DNA of 44,539 bases from a candidate division SR1 bacterium (GCA_007115995.1 SKJI01000012.1:1-44539); one strand, 5' to 3'; counted from the first letter of the stretch, positions 1 through 9,594 are shown. The notes: generated by a model from the sequence alone, not told the origin. Program-made: numbers and translations.

Positions 1-26
1 AAGACCTCTTCGGAGGTCTTTTTTGG
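1..26. terminator. intrinsic terminator hairpin
   Basis: A perfect 8-bp stem (AAGACCTC / GAGGTCTT) closes a TTCG tetraloop and is followed by a run of six T on the plus strand. It probably ends a plus-strand gene lying before the window. Read on the minus strand it has an A-rich 5' side; whether a U-tract follows there cannot be seen. Confidence 0.85.
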
Positions 27-69
27 TTATTTAGAGCGATTTTTTCTTCGTTTATTTTGTTTGATATAG

Positions 70-204
70 CTATTTCTTATCTGTTATCATTGATATTATA
101 GCAATATCACTCTGCTTATATATTTCATTGACTGACATATATATTGTTGGTGTTTTAGGATCTTTCACTGAATTTCCTTCCGTTGTTTTTTTGCTGAGTT
201 TCAT
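70..204 (-). CDS. small hypothetical protein (44 aa)
   Basis: A short open frame with an ATG start and a TAG stop, reading MKLSKKTTEGNSVKD at its start and rich in Lys, Ile and Ser. No domain, signal peptide or membrane segment is visible and no family is recognised. It diverges from the LRR lipoprotein gene with only 34 bases between the two starts, which leaves little room for two promoters. It may be chance; without it, bases 27-238 hold nothing I can identify. Confidence 0.25.
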   Translation of the reverse strand: MKLSKKTTEGNSVKDPKTPTIYMSVNEIYKQSDIAIISMITDKK

Positions 205-238
205 TATAGTAGCTTATGTTTATATATTGATAAGCATA

Positions 239-1078
239 ATGAATAAAAAAATTTGAGTAATACTCTTATCCCTTAGTGTGTTGTTTTTGGCTTGATGCTC
301 TGTTGATACTATGAGAGATCGTGTATATAGTTGGGTTGACACCTTAGTCACCAAAGATCAACAAAGAGAACAATGATTTGAATTAACATCTGATGATGTG
401 TATGCTGTATTTGATCCTTCAGTATGATTTATTAATCTTTCTCACAAATGATTAACTGCTGTTCCAGATTTATGTTCGTTATTGAATCTTGCAGATCATC
501 ATCGTGTAGAGGTTGTTAGTTTGCTTGGGAATAATATTAGAATAGTGAGTCAAGACTTATCATGTCTAGAGAATCTTACTATTCTCAATCTTAGTTATAA
601 TAATATTGCTGTTGTTGATTCCTTATGAGACCTTCCAAATCTTTCAGAGCTATATCTGCATCAAAATGATATTGATTCAACAGATGGTTTTCCAAGATTT
701 CCAGCACTAGAAAAACTGAACTTGAGTTATAACAACCTCAGAGAGTTGTGATCTGATTTGACTGCTTTGGACTCATTAACTGTACTGGAACTTGCTCATA
801 ATCAAATCGAATCAATTGTGTGAATTGAAAGACTTGAAAGACTAGAACAACTCAAGGTTGAATTTAATAAACTAAGAGAGATTGAATCAATTTGAGACCT
901 TACACAGCTTGAGTTAGTAACTGCTAGGTGAAACCAATTAAGAGAGTCTGTAATTGAAACATTAGATGAGTTCAATAGATGATTTATAGAAAGAAATTTG
1001 GGCGTGTGAGCTGCAAATATTTGAAATACGGTCATCAGAGAAATTGATGCATGATTAGATAATGCACTCAATAGGTAA
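239..1078 (+). CDS. leucine-rich-repeat lipoprotein
   Basis: A 279-residue protein. It starts with Lys-Lys, a hydrophobic stretch and the lipobox LAGC (Cys20), so it should be processed by signal peptidase II and lipid-anchored outside the membrane. The Gly of the lipobox is a TGA codon. From about residue 60 to 250 it holds roughly seven short leucine-rich repeats of the SDS22 type (blocks such as LTILNLSYNNI, LSELYLHQNDI, LEKLNLSYNNL, LTVLELAHNQI), followed by a polar tail. LRR proteins usually bind other proteins, so adhesion or recognition is a reasonable guess; the partner is unknown. It converges on tyrS with two bases between the stop codons and no visible terminator. The lipoprotein and LRR calls are firm, the role is not. 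Confidence 0.88.
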
Positions 1079-1080
1079 TT

Positions 1081-2370
1081 TTACGATCTCCAAAGAATCG
1101 TTGCAACTTGCTTTTTTCATTTTTTAAGGAGTGCGACTTTGTTGTTGTAGTCTTTTTCAGTAAGGGTATAGTGTATATCTGTAATTTTTTGATTATTTAG
1201 TGAAACAGCATGATCTTTGATTCATTTTTTTGCAGTAGATCTAGATGTGAAGAGTCAGGTTGTTACGAGGATATCAAGAAGTTCTACTCTTGGTGTTGTA
1301 GTGGCTGTCCCACTGGTTGCTTGATTGAGCATTATTATGCTTTTCTGATCTAGTCCTTGTATTAGTCAAACTGGATCATTGCTATCAAAGAGAATTGCTT
1401 TGATGAGTTGTGCGTTATTTGCTGCATGAACTCAATAAATTAATTTGGTAACTGCGTATGCAAGCTTTTCTTGTCAGTATCTTTTCTGTGGTGCCTCGTT
1501 ATGATTTTCTAGTATTTTTTCTATTTCTTGATTGTCAATCAGTGTTAGGAGTCCAAAGTACTGTTTGAGATCTTCATCAGCTGTATTCATAAAGTAATTG
1601 TAGCAGACATATGGGCTAATTTTTTCTTCATCAAGCCGGATTGCATTTCATTCAGATTTTCCAAACTTTTTTCCATTACTATCTGTGATGAGTGGGCATG
1701 TTGATCAATATACTTCTTGTTGTGTTTTTTTTCTAATAAGCTCAACTCCTGTGACGATGTTTCATCGTTGATCTGATCATGAGATTTGTAGTGTGCATTG
1801 TTTTGTTTGAAAGAGATGTAAGTAGTCATATGCCTGCATAAGCATATAACTAAACTCAGTATATGAAATAAACGATCAGTCTTGTGTGAGACGATTTTTG
1901 ACGGTTTCTTTATTCATCATTTGATTGACTGTAATATATTTTCCTACTTCTCTAAGAAAGTCTATATATCCCATATCTTTATAAAATGCGCTATTATTTA
2001 TAATTTCATACTGTAATGTTTTCTTAGTCTGTTTTTCAATTCTTATAAGCAACTGTGTAATTTGTTTGCTGATTGCATCAATATTTTTGTTGAGTGTCGC
2101 TTCATCGAGAAATGATCTTTCTGAGTTTTTTCATCATGGATCACCGATCATTCATGTTGCTCCTCAAACAACTAATATAGCCTTATTTCCATAAAGCATA
2201 TACTGTAGTGCATGCATAAATTGTATGTAATTTCCTAAATGTAGAGAATCTGCAGTTGGATCAAATCCTACATAAAATACCTGATTACCCTTATTAAAAC
2301 TATCAAAGAGCTCTTTATTAGTAAACTGATTAATAAATCAGCGGCTCTCTAGTTGTGTATATAAATCCAT
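1081..2370 (-). CDS. tyrS: tyrosyl-tRNA synthetase
   Basis: A class I aminoacyl-tRNA synthetase that charges tRNA-Tyr with tyrosine using ATP in the cytoplasm. Its 429 residues match the family length. The HIGH-type motif is HLGN at residues 44-47, after the tyrosine-pocket segment VFYVGFDPTADSLH, and the KMSKS-type motif is KFGKS at about residue 234. The last 70 residues form an S4-type RNA-binding domain ending in the family tail GKKQVATILW. Several conserved glycines, such as GATGMIGDPGG, are TGA codons. It converges with the LRR lipoprotein and diverges from tmk with a 91-base gap. The start ATG directly precedes the family N-terminus. Confidence 0.97.
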
Positions 2371-2461
2371 TGCTCTAAAAAAATTAAAGAAAACTACTTT
2401 ACTATAGATATTTTTTCTTTCATTGCTATACTGAGAACAGTTTTTTATTTGTTATAATAAA

Positions 2462-3088
2462 ATGTATATAGTTTTAGAAGGGATTGTGGGTACTGGAAAG
2501 TCTACACAAGCAAAATTACTTGTTGCATATCTCAAGAAACAATTTCCAGACAAACGTATAGAGTATGTGAGAGAGCCTTGAACAACCCAAATTGCTGAAG
2601 CAATTAGAACATTAGTGCAAGGTACTGAGTTTGATGAACCTATGAATTTTATTTGCGAAGCGTACTTGTTTGCTGCTGCTAGAGCACAGTTATTGCATAC
2701 TACTGTTCGTCCATTGTTGGAAGAGTGATCAATCGTGGTCGCAGATAGGTCGTTTCTTTCAAGTTTAGCATATCAAGGTAAAGCAAAATGATTATGAATT
2801 CAAACAGTTTTTGATATCAATAGTCATGCAATTGCTTCCGTGATGCCTGATTGTATTTTATATTTTACGTGCCCGCCAGCGTATGCGCTTGCAAGAACTT
2901 CAGATGCTGCGTGAGATAAGTTTGAACGTATGTGAGTTGAGTTTTTTGAGCAAATACAGGCATGATATGATGAAGTATCACGTCTTGATGCCCTTTCATC
3001 ACTTCGACACACAATAGACGCAACATGAACAATACCTGAAGTGTCAGCACGTATACATACTGTACTTTCTAATTTATGATATCTTTAA
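2462..3088 (+). CDS. tmk: thymidylate kinase
   Basis: Phosphorylates dTMP to dTDP with ATP in the cytoplasm, as part of dTTP synthesis. Its 208 residues match the family. The N-terminal P-loop reads EGIVGTGKST; the Asp usual at the fourth position (EGxDGxGKST) is Val here. The DR motif with the following SSLAYQG segment (residues about 95-107) is intact. The gene has no Shine-Dalgarno sequence and ends one base before trmD starts, so the two are probably cotranscribed. Family assignment is firm. Confidence 0.95.
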
Positions 3089-3089
3089 G

Positions 3090-3770
3090 ATGCATATTTC
3101 ATGTCTTTCAATTTTTCCAGAATTATATGAGTGATTTTTTGCTACTTCACTTATTGGTAAAGCAGTGGCTGCAAAAACAATTTGATACTCACTCATAAAT
3201 CCAAGAACGTTTTGTGATGATCCACAGCAACAAATCGATGATTATCCATATTGATGATGAGCATGATTAGTTTTGAAAGCTAGACCTATGATAGACGCTT
3301 TGCGTTATGCTATTGAGTCAAGACCATCTAAGAATTTTGAGATTATTTTTCTTGCGCCATCACAGGATGTGTTTACCCAAAAAACTGCAGATGCGCTTAC
3401 GAGTGTTGATCATCTCATTGTGGTCTCTTGAAGATATGAGTGAATTGATCATCGTTTCGAGTTATGGGCATGACAAACATATCCTGAGCAATTCCGTAAA
3501 ATTTCATTATGATCGTTTGTGACCTTATGAGGTGAAATACCATCTATGGCACTTATAGAAGCAACTGTAAGATTATTGCCTTGAGTTATTGGTCAAGAAG
3601 CAAGTTGGCAATATGAAAGTTATAGATCAATAGATTGATTAGTTCAGTTAGAGCATCCACATTATACAAGACCACAGCAGGTTGCATGACTATCAGTTCC
3701 TGATGTGTTACTTTCTTGAAATCATGCCGCTATAGAACAGCGAAGAAAAGATAATGCCACTCGTTTATAA
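3090..3770 (+). CDS. trmD: tRNA (guanine-37-N1)-methyltransferase
   Basis: A SPOUT-class (knotted) methyltransferase that transfers a methyl group from S-adenosylmethionine to G37 next to the anticodon, which prevents +1 frameshifting. At 226 residues it has the usual length. Visible family signatures are the substrate segment DDYPYGGGAGLVLK, the knot segment GRYEGIDHRFE and the segment LGGEIPSMALIEA followed by RLLPGVIG. Many of these glycines are TGA codons, so a standard-code reading shatters the gene into short pieces. It follows tmk by one base and converges with the reductase gene. The window's tRNA-Pro(UGG) is of a class that often carries G37. Confidence 0.96.
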
Positions 3771-3784
3771 ATTCTGCATGTTTC

Positions 3785-3804
3785 TTACCATTTTTCAATG
3801 GTAA
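3785..3804. other. hairpin at the convergent gene ends
   Basis: An 8-bp perfect inverted repeat (TTACCATT / AATGGTAA) with a TTTC loop, formed over the last codons and stop of the minus-strand reductase gene and 14 bases after the trmD stop. No U-tract follows on either strand, so it is not a classical terminator, but its place between converging genes suggests a 3'-end role. Confidence 0.35.
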
Positions 3805-4513
3805 TAGATTTACTACTTATTCACTGCTCGATAAGTAGTTGTTTTGTTTCTTGGACCATTGTGGGTGAACCACATAAGAATACTTGTACATCGGTTGATG
3901 TTTTTTTAATTGCTTCTGGAATAGACTGCTGTACGCGTCCGTGGAGATATCATACTTTTTTTTCTTGCGTGAGGTGTGTTTGCACCGTAATATCTAGTTT
4001 GTTGTGTGCATAAAGAGTTTGTTCTACTTCTGGTATTATGTGTGCATATGTTCTTTCACCGAATAAAAAGACTAGATTGTTGTATGCTTGCTGTTCTTCC
4101 ATGATAAGACTTTGAAATATTCCAAGATTTGGTGAAATGCCACTTCCTGTCGATATAAATAAGTAATTTTTTATTATCTTGTTGTCTATATAATGTCATA
4201 CTGGTCACTGGAGTGTTACAATATCTCCAAGCTTAATACCTTGCGTGAGTCGTGCTGACATACCCTTTTCGCTTGCTTTCTTTACATAAAAACTCATCGT
4301 TTTTTCTTTGAGGAGTTGTTGGGCTGTCGATGCTATACTATATGGTCTCTTGATTACTGTACCATTAATTTCTTTGCTTATCATCATAAATTGTCATTCT
4401 TGAAATGAGCACATACTTTCTAGTTGGAAGGTCACCAAACTAACTTCACCAGATGGTGCATCGTATTTTTTTACAAGTGTTGCTTGTGTAGTAATCATTG
4501 GGGTTACTTTCAT
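3785..4513 (-). CDS. ferredoxin/flavodoxin-NADP reductase-like flavoprotein
   Basis: A 242-residue oxidoreductase with the two-domain fold of the ferredoxin-NADP+ reductase family: an N-terminal FAD-binding barrel and a C-terminal NAD(P)-binding domain. RPYSIAS at about residues 57-63 is the flavin motif RxYS. TGSGISPN at about 119-126 and CGSPTMV at about 217-223 are the nicotinamide-binding signatures. There is no signal peptide, membrane segment or iron-sulfur motif, so it is probably a soluble single-chain reductase. The electron partner is unknown; it could be ferredoxin or flavodoxin, or the gene may be related to the dihydroorotate dehydrogenase electron-transfer subunit. It is a single gene facing trmD. 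Confidence 0.88.
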
Positions 4514-4830
4514 GGAAATAAACTATATGCTTTTTGAGGAAGTTGTGTATAGTGTAAATGTATTGTGAGCAATTTAGTTAGTATTTTATGCCTATTAATA
4601 CATACTCATTTACTAACTGCAAGTGTATTTCTTTGTAGAAGTATTGTTTGCTTTTATGAGAAATAGTAGAGTCTGCAAAAAAATCTTTTGTTGCTTAGAA
4701 TTGTTTATGGTAATTTTTGAGAGGTCATTATATATATCACACAATAAATTATAGCGTAAATGTACTATATATTTATGCTAGTATTGGCTTTAGAGCGAAT
4801 ACGAAACTTCTTACAATATTCAAAATTATC
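4514..4830. other. intergenic region before the tRNA cluster
   Basis: About 320 AT-rich bases with no plausible gene under either code reading. It must hold the promoter of the minus-strand reductase gene. An imperfect inverted repeat (TTAGTTAGTA ... TTTACTAACT) spans roughly 4575-4620. Nothing else is recognised. Confidence 0.4.
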
Positions 4831-4858
4831 TTGCATTTTGATAGAACATTCGTATACA
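4831..4858 (+). promoter_or_regulatory. predicted promoter of the tRNA cluster
   Basis: TTGCAT at 4831-4836 and TATACA at 4853-4858, separated by 16 bases. Transcription would start near 4865, about 27 bases before tRNA-Pro. The same arrangement (TTGCAA, 16 bases, TATACA) precedes the L10 leader, which strengthens both calls. Confidence 0.5.
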
Positions 4859-4891
4859 CTTGCTCACTGCGTTATAAATAGTGTTGTTCTA

Positions 4892-4965
4892 CGGGGATTA
4901 GCTCAGATGGCTAGAGCGCTTGGTTTGGGACCAAGAGGTCGCGAGTTCGAGTCCCGCATCCCCGA
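4892..4965 (+). tRNA. tRNA-Pro (UGG)
   Basis: A full cloverleaf: acceptor CGGGGAT / ATCCCCG, D-arm GCTC...GAGC, anticodon stem CTTGG / CCAAG with loop TTTGGGA giving anticodon UGG, T-loop TTCGAGT and discriminator A at 4965. The T-stem has an A-C mismatch (4944 with 4954). The 3' CCA is not encoded, unlike in the two tRNAs that follow, so it must be added by the CCA enzyme. Confidence 0.95.
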
Positions 4966-5044
4966 AGTTCTCATTGTGCAATGCATTATTTCATTTAATC
5001 ACATACATTCAGCTTTATAATTTCTGTTTGATATGTATGTACTT

Positions 5045-5119
5045 GCCAGTGTAGCTCAGGGGTAGAGCAGAGGCCTGAAAAGCCTTGTGTCGGTGGTTCA
5101 AATCCGCCCACTGGCACCA
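5045..5119 (+). tRNA. tRNA-Phe (GAA)
   Basis: Acceptor stem GCCAGTG / CACTGGC, anticodon stem GAGGC / GCCTT with loop CTGAAAA giving anticodon GAA, T-arm GGTGG-TTCAAAT-CCGCC, discriminator A and an encoded CCA. It is the second of three tRNAs on the same strand. Confidence 0.96.
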
Positions 5120-5142
5120 TTATTTGTAATACTATGTGTTAT

Positions 5143-5219
5143 GGGCGTGTAGCTCAGCCGGTTAGAGCGCATCTCTGATAAGGATGAGGTCGGTGGTTCG
5201 AGTCCACCCATGCCCACCA
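5143..5219 (+). tRNA. tRNA-Ile (GAU)
   Basis: Acceptor stem GGGCGTG / CATGCCC (one G-T pair), anticodon stem CATCT / GGATG with loop CTGATAA giving anticodon GAU, T-arm GGTGG-TTCGAGT-CCACC, discriminator A and an encoded CCA. It lies 23 bases after tRNA-Phe. Confidence 0.96.
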
Positions 5220-5239
5220 TTTGTTCTATTGTGTACAGG

Positions 5240-5274
5240 AGAGTAAAAGTCTTATTCTTGAAATAAGATACTCT
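5240..5274 (+). other. stem-loop between tRNA-Ile and tuf
   Basis: AGAGTA pairs with TACTCT and TCTTATT with AATAAGA, with a 4-base bulge on the 5' side. No T-run follows, so it is not a clear terminator. It may be a processing signal between the tRNA transcript and tuf, or a partial terminator. Confidence 0.5.
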
Positions 5275-5382
5275 ACACTCCACCCTCTATGCTATGTTGA
5301 GCGGTTATAAAAAATCGCTTGCATTTCGTTTGTAAATTAATAAAGTTGTTCAGTTGATTTTTATTTTTCTTTTTATGATACT

Positions 5383-6558
5383 ATGTCTAAAGTTCACGTA
5401 AATGTTGGTACTATTGGTCACGTTGATCATGGTAAAACTACTACTACTGCTGCTATCTGTGCTGTTCTTGCTACTAAAGGATGGTCAAAAGATGTCGGTT
5501 TTGGTAATATTGATAAAGCTCCTGAGGAAAGAGAAAGAGGTATTACTATTAATACTGCGCATGTTGAATATGAATCAGAAACAAGACATTATGCTCATAT
5601 CGATTGTCCTTGACATGCAGACTACGTCAAAAACATGATTGTAGGTGCTGCTCAAATGGATGGTGCTATTCTTGTTGTATCTGCTGCAGATGGTCCTATG
5701 CCTCAAACAAGAGAACATATTCTTCTTGCGAAGCAAGTAAATGTTCCTAAAGTGCTTGTTTTCCTTAATAAATGTGATATGGTTGATGATGAAGATATGT
5801 TGGAGCTTGTAGAGGAAGAAATTAGAGATCTTCTTAATCAGTATGATTTCCCTGGAGATGATACTCCTATTATCAGAGGTTCTGCATTGAAAGCATGAGA
5901 AAACCCAACTGATGAAGCTGGTGATGCAAAACCAATTTGGGATCTTCTTGCTGCTTTGGATTCATACATTCCAGTTCCAGAAAGAGAAACAGATAAACCA
6001 TTCCTTATGCCTGTAGAAGATGTATTCTCTATTAAAGGTAGAGGTACAGTAGTAACTTGAAGAATTGAAACATGAGTAATTAAAATTAATGATGAGGTTG
6101 AAATAGTGTGATTGTCAGATGAGTCTACAAAAACTACAGTAACATGAGTTGAAATGTTTCATAAACAATTTGAAACTGGAGAAGCTGGAATGAACTGTGG
6201 TCTTCTTTTGAGAGGTATTCAAAAAGATGAAGTTGAAAGAGGTCAAGTGTTAGCTAAACCATGAACAGTAACTCCACATAATAAGTTTGAGGCTGAAATT
6301 TACGTTTTGAAAAAAGAAGAGTGAGGTAGACATACTCCATTTATGAGTTGATATAAACCACAATTCTTTTTTAGAACAACAGATGTTACTGGTACAGTTA
6401 ACCTTCCAGAATGAACTGAAATGATTATTCCTGGTGATAATGCAAAAATTATCGTAGAGTTGATCTATAAGATTGCTATGAGTGAATGATTAAGATTTGC
6501 TATTAGAGAAGGTGGAAGAACCGTTGGTGCTTGAGTTGTTACAAAAATTCTTGCATAA
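5383..6558 (+). CDS. tuf: translation elongation factor EF-Tu
   Basis: A GTPase that carries aminoacyl-tRNA to the ribosome. Its 391 residues match the family. The G1 motif GHVDHGKT is at residues 12-19, G3 reads DCPGH from residue 74, and G4 NKCD is near 129; the barrel domains 2 and 3 follow, with GRGTVVTGR and the tail GAGVVTKILA. The first TGA-glycine is in DCPGH. Only about a third of its glycines use TGA, fewer than in the neighbouring ribosomal genes. It sits between the tRNAs and rpsJ; its usual partners rpsL, rpsG and fusA are not upstream. EF-Ts, its exchange factor, is encoded at 28434. Confidence 0.99.
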
Positions 6559-6630
6559 TTGTTCCTTACTTTTATTTAGATTTTGCTGTCTATATTAGTG
6601 TTACACTCAAAAAATTTATTGTATGTGTTA

Positions 6631-6639
6631 TGCTATAAT
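6631..6639 (+). promoter_or_regulatory. extended -10 promoter of the S10 cluster
   Basis: TGCTATAAT is an extended -10 element (TGn plus perfect TATAAT). No good -35 box lies at the normal distance. Transcription would start near 6646, giving a leader of about 110 bases before rpsJ that contains the hairpin at 6678-6707. Confidence 0.55.
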
Positions 6640-6677
6640 AGATATTCTCCCAAAGTGTTTTGTTAAAAGTTTGTAGT

Positions 6678-6707
6678 GGGTCTCGTAGCTATTATGCCGC
6701 GAGACTC
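6678..6707 (+). promoter_or_regulatory. leader hairpin of the S10 cluster
   Basis: GGGTCTCG pairs with CGAGACTC over 8 bp (one G-T pair) around a 14-base loop. It is by far the most GC-rich element in the leader and is not followed by a T-run. S10 operons of other bacteria carry leader structures for autogenous control by L4; this hairpin could have a similar role, but it matches no specific family I can name. Confidence 0.5.
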
Positions 6708-6758
6708 GCTTCTTGTATATTATAGTTCTCTTTGTTTATTATTTATGTGCTCTAAAGA

Positions 6759-7091
6759 ATGGCTCAAACTAGTCCTAAAAAACAAGATCCTAAATTGAGA
6801 ATAAAACTAAAAAGTTATGATCTCAAAATGCTCGAAGCAGCAATAACAAAAATCTTGTGATTATTAGTTAAATCATGAGCAACGGTCAAATGACCAATTC
6901 CGTTGCCTAAAAAAATCAAAAAGTATACGGTTATCAAGTCTCACTTTGTATATAAAGATTGAAGAGAGCAATTTGAAAGAATTACATATACAAGATTGAT
7001 TGATGTTGTAGAAACTTGATCAAAAACTGTTGAGTATTTACAAAACCTTTCAGTGCCAGTTGGTATTTCTGTTGAGGTAAAAGTTTATTAA
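6759..7091 (+). CDS. rpsJ: 30S ribosomal protein S10
   Basis: Head protein of the small subunit, also known as NusE, the partner of NusB in antitermination; a NusB gene lies at 38883. Its 110 residues include LRIKLKSYDLKMLEAA at the start of the fold, GPIPLPKKIKKYTV with the loop that reaches into the 30S head, and the C-terminal VEVKVY. The N-terminus has about seven extra Lys/Gln-rich residues. It opens the S10 cluster. A nearby ATG at 6745 is in another frame. Confidence 0.97.
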
Positions 7092-7094
7092 TTA

Positions 7095-7697
7095 ATGTTG
7101 TATAATAGTATGGTTTCATGAGGATTAATTGCTAGAAAGCAAGAAATGACATCGGTATGGGTAGATGGGAAATATGTTCCTGTCACTGTTCTTCTTGTTC
7201 CACAACAAGAAGTTGTTCAATGGAAGACTGAGGATAATGACTGATATAATGCTGTTGTGCTTTGAGCTGAAAAAAAAGAACTCAAAAAAGAAAAATGAAG
7301 AAAGGTCTCGTACTCGTTTATGACTGAGTTTCGTGACTTAGCATTTAGTGATACTTGGACTCCAAGTGTTGAACAGTTACAAGATATTGCTTCTGTGAGA
7401 ATATCGGGTGTGTCAAAATGAAAGTGATTCCAATGATGAATGAAGAGACATAATTTTGCATGAGGTCCTGCGTCTCATGGTTCTAAATTCCATAGAGCGT
7501 TATGATCTACTGGTAACAGAAAGCCAAGAAGAACTATAAAATGACAAAAAATGGCTTGACGTATGTGATGAGACCGTGTGACACTCAAGTCAGTTCCTGT
7601 TGTTGATGTGGTTAAAAATGGTAATGAACAACTTGTTATGGTCAAATGATCTATTCCTTGATCGTATAACTCATTTGTTACACTTTCAATTGTTTAA
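7095..7697 (+). CDS. rplC: 50S ribosomal protein L3
   Basis: An early assembly protein of the large subunit that binds 23S rRNA near the peptidyl-transferase centre. Its 200 residues include the start segment GGLIARKQEMTSVW, the central loop GFQGGMKRHNFAGGPASHGS that reaches the catalytic centre, and GRMGGDRVT. Most glycines in this loop are TGA codons. The first ATG (7095) gives a five-residue extension; the in-frame ATG at 7110 matches the usual N-terminus equally well. Confidence 0.97.
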
Positions 7698-7717
7698 TTA
7701 TTCAAATATATTTGATA

Positions 7718-8356
7718 ATGTCATATAAAATTCGTATTGTTGATGCTGATTGAAAAAAAATAGAAGAAAAGGCGTTGTCTTCACAAATTTTCTCAGACGA
7801 TTTTGTTAGTCAACCTCTCATGCATGAGTATGTGGTTATGTATCTGGCAAACCAACGTCAGTCTACAGCTCATACTAAGACAAGATGAGAAGTACAGAGA
7901 TCTGGAAGAAAGTTGTATAGACAAAAATGAACTTGAAGAGCAAGAGTTGGTGATGCTTGATCGCCTATTAGAAGAAAGTGATGAGTGGTGTTTGGTCCAA
8001 GAAAAACAACTGACTGGTCAAAGATGATGCCAAAGAAGATGAAACAAAAAGCTCTTTGTGGTTCATTAACACTCAAAGCTCAAGATAATGCACTTGTTGC
8101 TGTCCAATGATTGCGTTTTGAAACACCAAAAACTGCACAAGCTTTTTGACTCCTTACTGCATTAGAATTGGATAGTACAAAAACACTCCTTGTTTCTACC
8201 GGTAACGATCTTGGTGTTGCTAAATCGTTTGCAAATATACCAACGATTACAACTGTGCATATTGATACCTTAAATGCGTATGATATATTGGCACATAAGT
8301 GTGTCCTATTTACAGATGAAGCATTGTCTGTTCTTGAATCAAAGTTTACGTCATAA
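7718..8356 (+). CDS. rplD: 50S ribosomal protein L4
   Basis: Large-subunit protein lining the exit tunnel, and the autogenous regulator of S10 operons in some bacteria. The 212-residue protein has the long extended loop with GTGRARVGDAGSPIRRSGGVVFGP, whose glycines are mostly TGA, and then the globular half with KALCGSLTLKAQ. The end of the gene (8168-8356) contains no TGA and so remains open under the standard code. Confidence 0.97.
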
Positions 8357-8369
8357 TTATCTTATACTC

Positions 8370-8711
8370 ATGACCTTCAAAAATATTCTCCAAAAAAGAG
8401 CTGCTAAGCAAAAAAAGCCAAGAGCGTTAGGTAAGCTTTCACCATATCAAGTATTGTGAAAACCTCTCGTTACTGAAAAGGCATATAAGATGGTGGAAGA
8501 TAAAAATATTTACACATTCCACATCCATAACAATGCGAATAAAAATGACGTTGTTGCGTCTTTGCAGACAATATACTGAGTTACTCCTGTTTCAGTTCGT
8601 ACTATGAATGTAGTAAGAAAATGAAGAATGAATAGAAAGCTTGTAAGAAGAGCATACAAAAAGGCATATGTCTCTCTCAAAAAATGAGATAGTATAGAAC
8701 TTGCTGCATAA
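8370..8711 (+). CDS. rplW: 50S ribosomal protein L23
   Basis: Protein at the tunnel exit that docks trigger factor and the signal recognition particle. Its 113 residues include a basic N-terminal extension of about 30 residues, then the family core LGKPLVTEKAYKM, YTFHIHNNANKNDV and the loop VRTMNVVRKGRMNRK. It lies 13 bases after rplD in the standard L4-L23-L2 order. Confidence 0.96.
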
Positions 8712-8742
8712 TACTTATTTATTTACAATCACTTGTACAATT

Positions 8743-9594
8743 ATGGCTACAAAATCTTATAGACCATATACTCCTTCAAGACGTTTTATGACTGGGTATG
8801 ACTTCTCTAATATTACTCAAACAACGCCAAACAAAAAACTCACAACTTTTGTAGGTGCTACTGCTTGAAGAAATAATGCTGGTAGAATTACTACGAGACA
8901 TAGATGAGGTTGACACAAAAGACTCTACAGAATTATTGATTTTAGAAGATATGACAAAGAAAATATTCCAGCTCGTGTAGAGACTATTGAATATGATCCT
9001 TATAGAACGACAAGAATTGTTTTGGTTTGTTATGCTGATTGAGAAAGAAGATATCATTTAGCACGAAAGTGAGTCAAGGTAGGTGATAAAATAATGACTT
9101 GATCAGAGGCGTTATTAAAGCCATGATCTACAAAAAGACTAAAGGATATTCCTGATTGATTTGCAATTTATAACTTAGAGCTAACACCACAAACTAAGTG
9201 AAAAATCATAAGATCTGCTGGGCAAAGTGCGACTATAACTTGAAGAGATGAAGAAAAGAAAATAGTCTATGTTAAATTACCTTCAACTGAAATTAGAATG
9301 TTTCATGAAAATTGTTGGGCTACTATCTGAACACTCTCAAATGATGAGCATAAGAATATTGTACTTGGTAAAGCATGAAGAAGTAGATGGTTGGGTCGTA
9401 GACCGGAGGTTCGTGGTAAGGCTATGAATCCTGTAGATCATCCACATGGTTGATGAGAATGATCAACTGATATTGCACTTAAATATCCAAAATCATTTAG
9501 AGGGAAGCCAGTTGCTCCTGGAATGAAAAAAAAAAAAAAGAAAAAATGGTCAGATAAATTAATTGTTTCAAGAAGAAAATCTAGATTTAAATAA
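8743..9594 (+). CDS. rplB: 50S ribosomal protein L2
   Basis: A universally conserved rRNA-binding protein needed for subunit association and peptidyl-transferase activity. At 283 residues it has the usual length. Signatures are [43 protein letters not shown] and [13 protein letters not shown], with its catalytic-centre histidine. Near the end a run of 14 A (from 9536) encodes a stretch of lysines, a site where polymerases or assemblers could slip; the reading frame as given is intact to the stop. Confidence 0.98.

Noticed and set aside
239-1078. Genes broken by many TGA stops, as if pseudogenes
   Set aside because: The breaks are reassigned glycine codons; all affected genes are full length with TGA = Gly.
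2453-2458. TATAAT as a promoter for tmk
   Set aside because: Transcription would begin at or after the ATG at 2462, so it cannot serve that start.
4760-5020. Plus-strand open frame over tRNA-Pro
   Set aside because: It runs through the tRNA and has no protein features.
5098-5283. Minus-strand open frame with GGLEPPTSSLSEMRSN
   Set aside because: This is the well-known false protein obtained by translating the antisense of a tRNA gene; it overlaps tRNA-Ile and tRNA-Phe.
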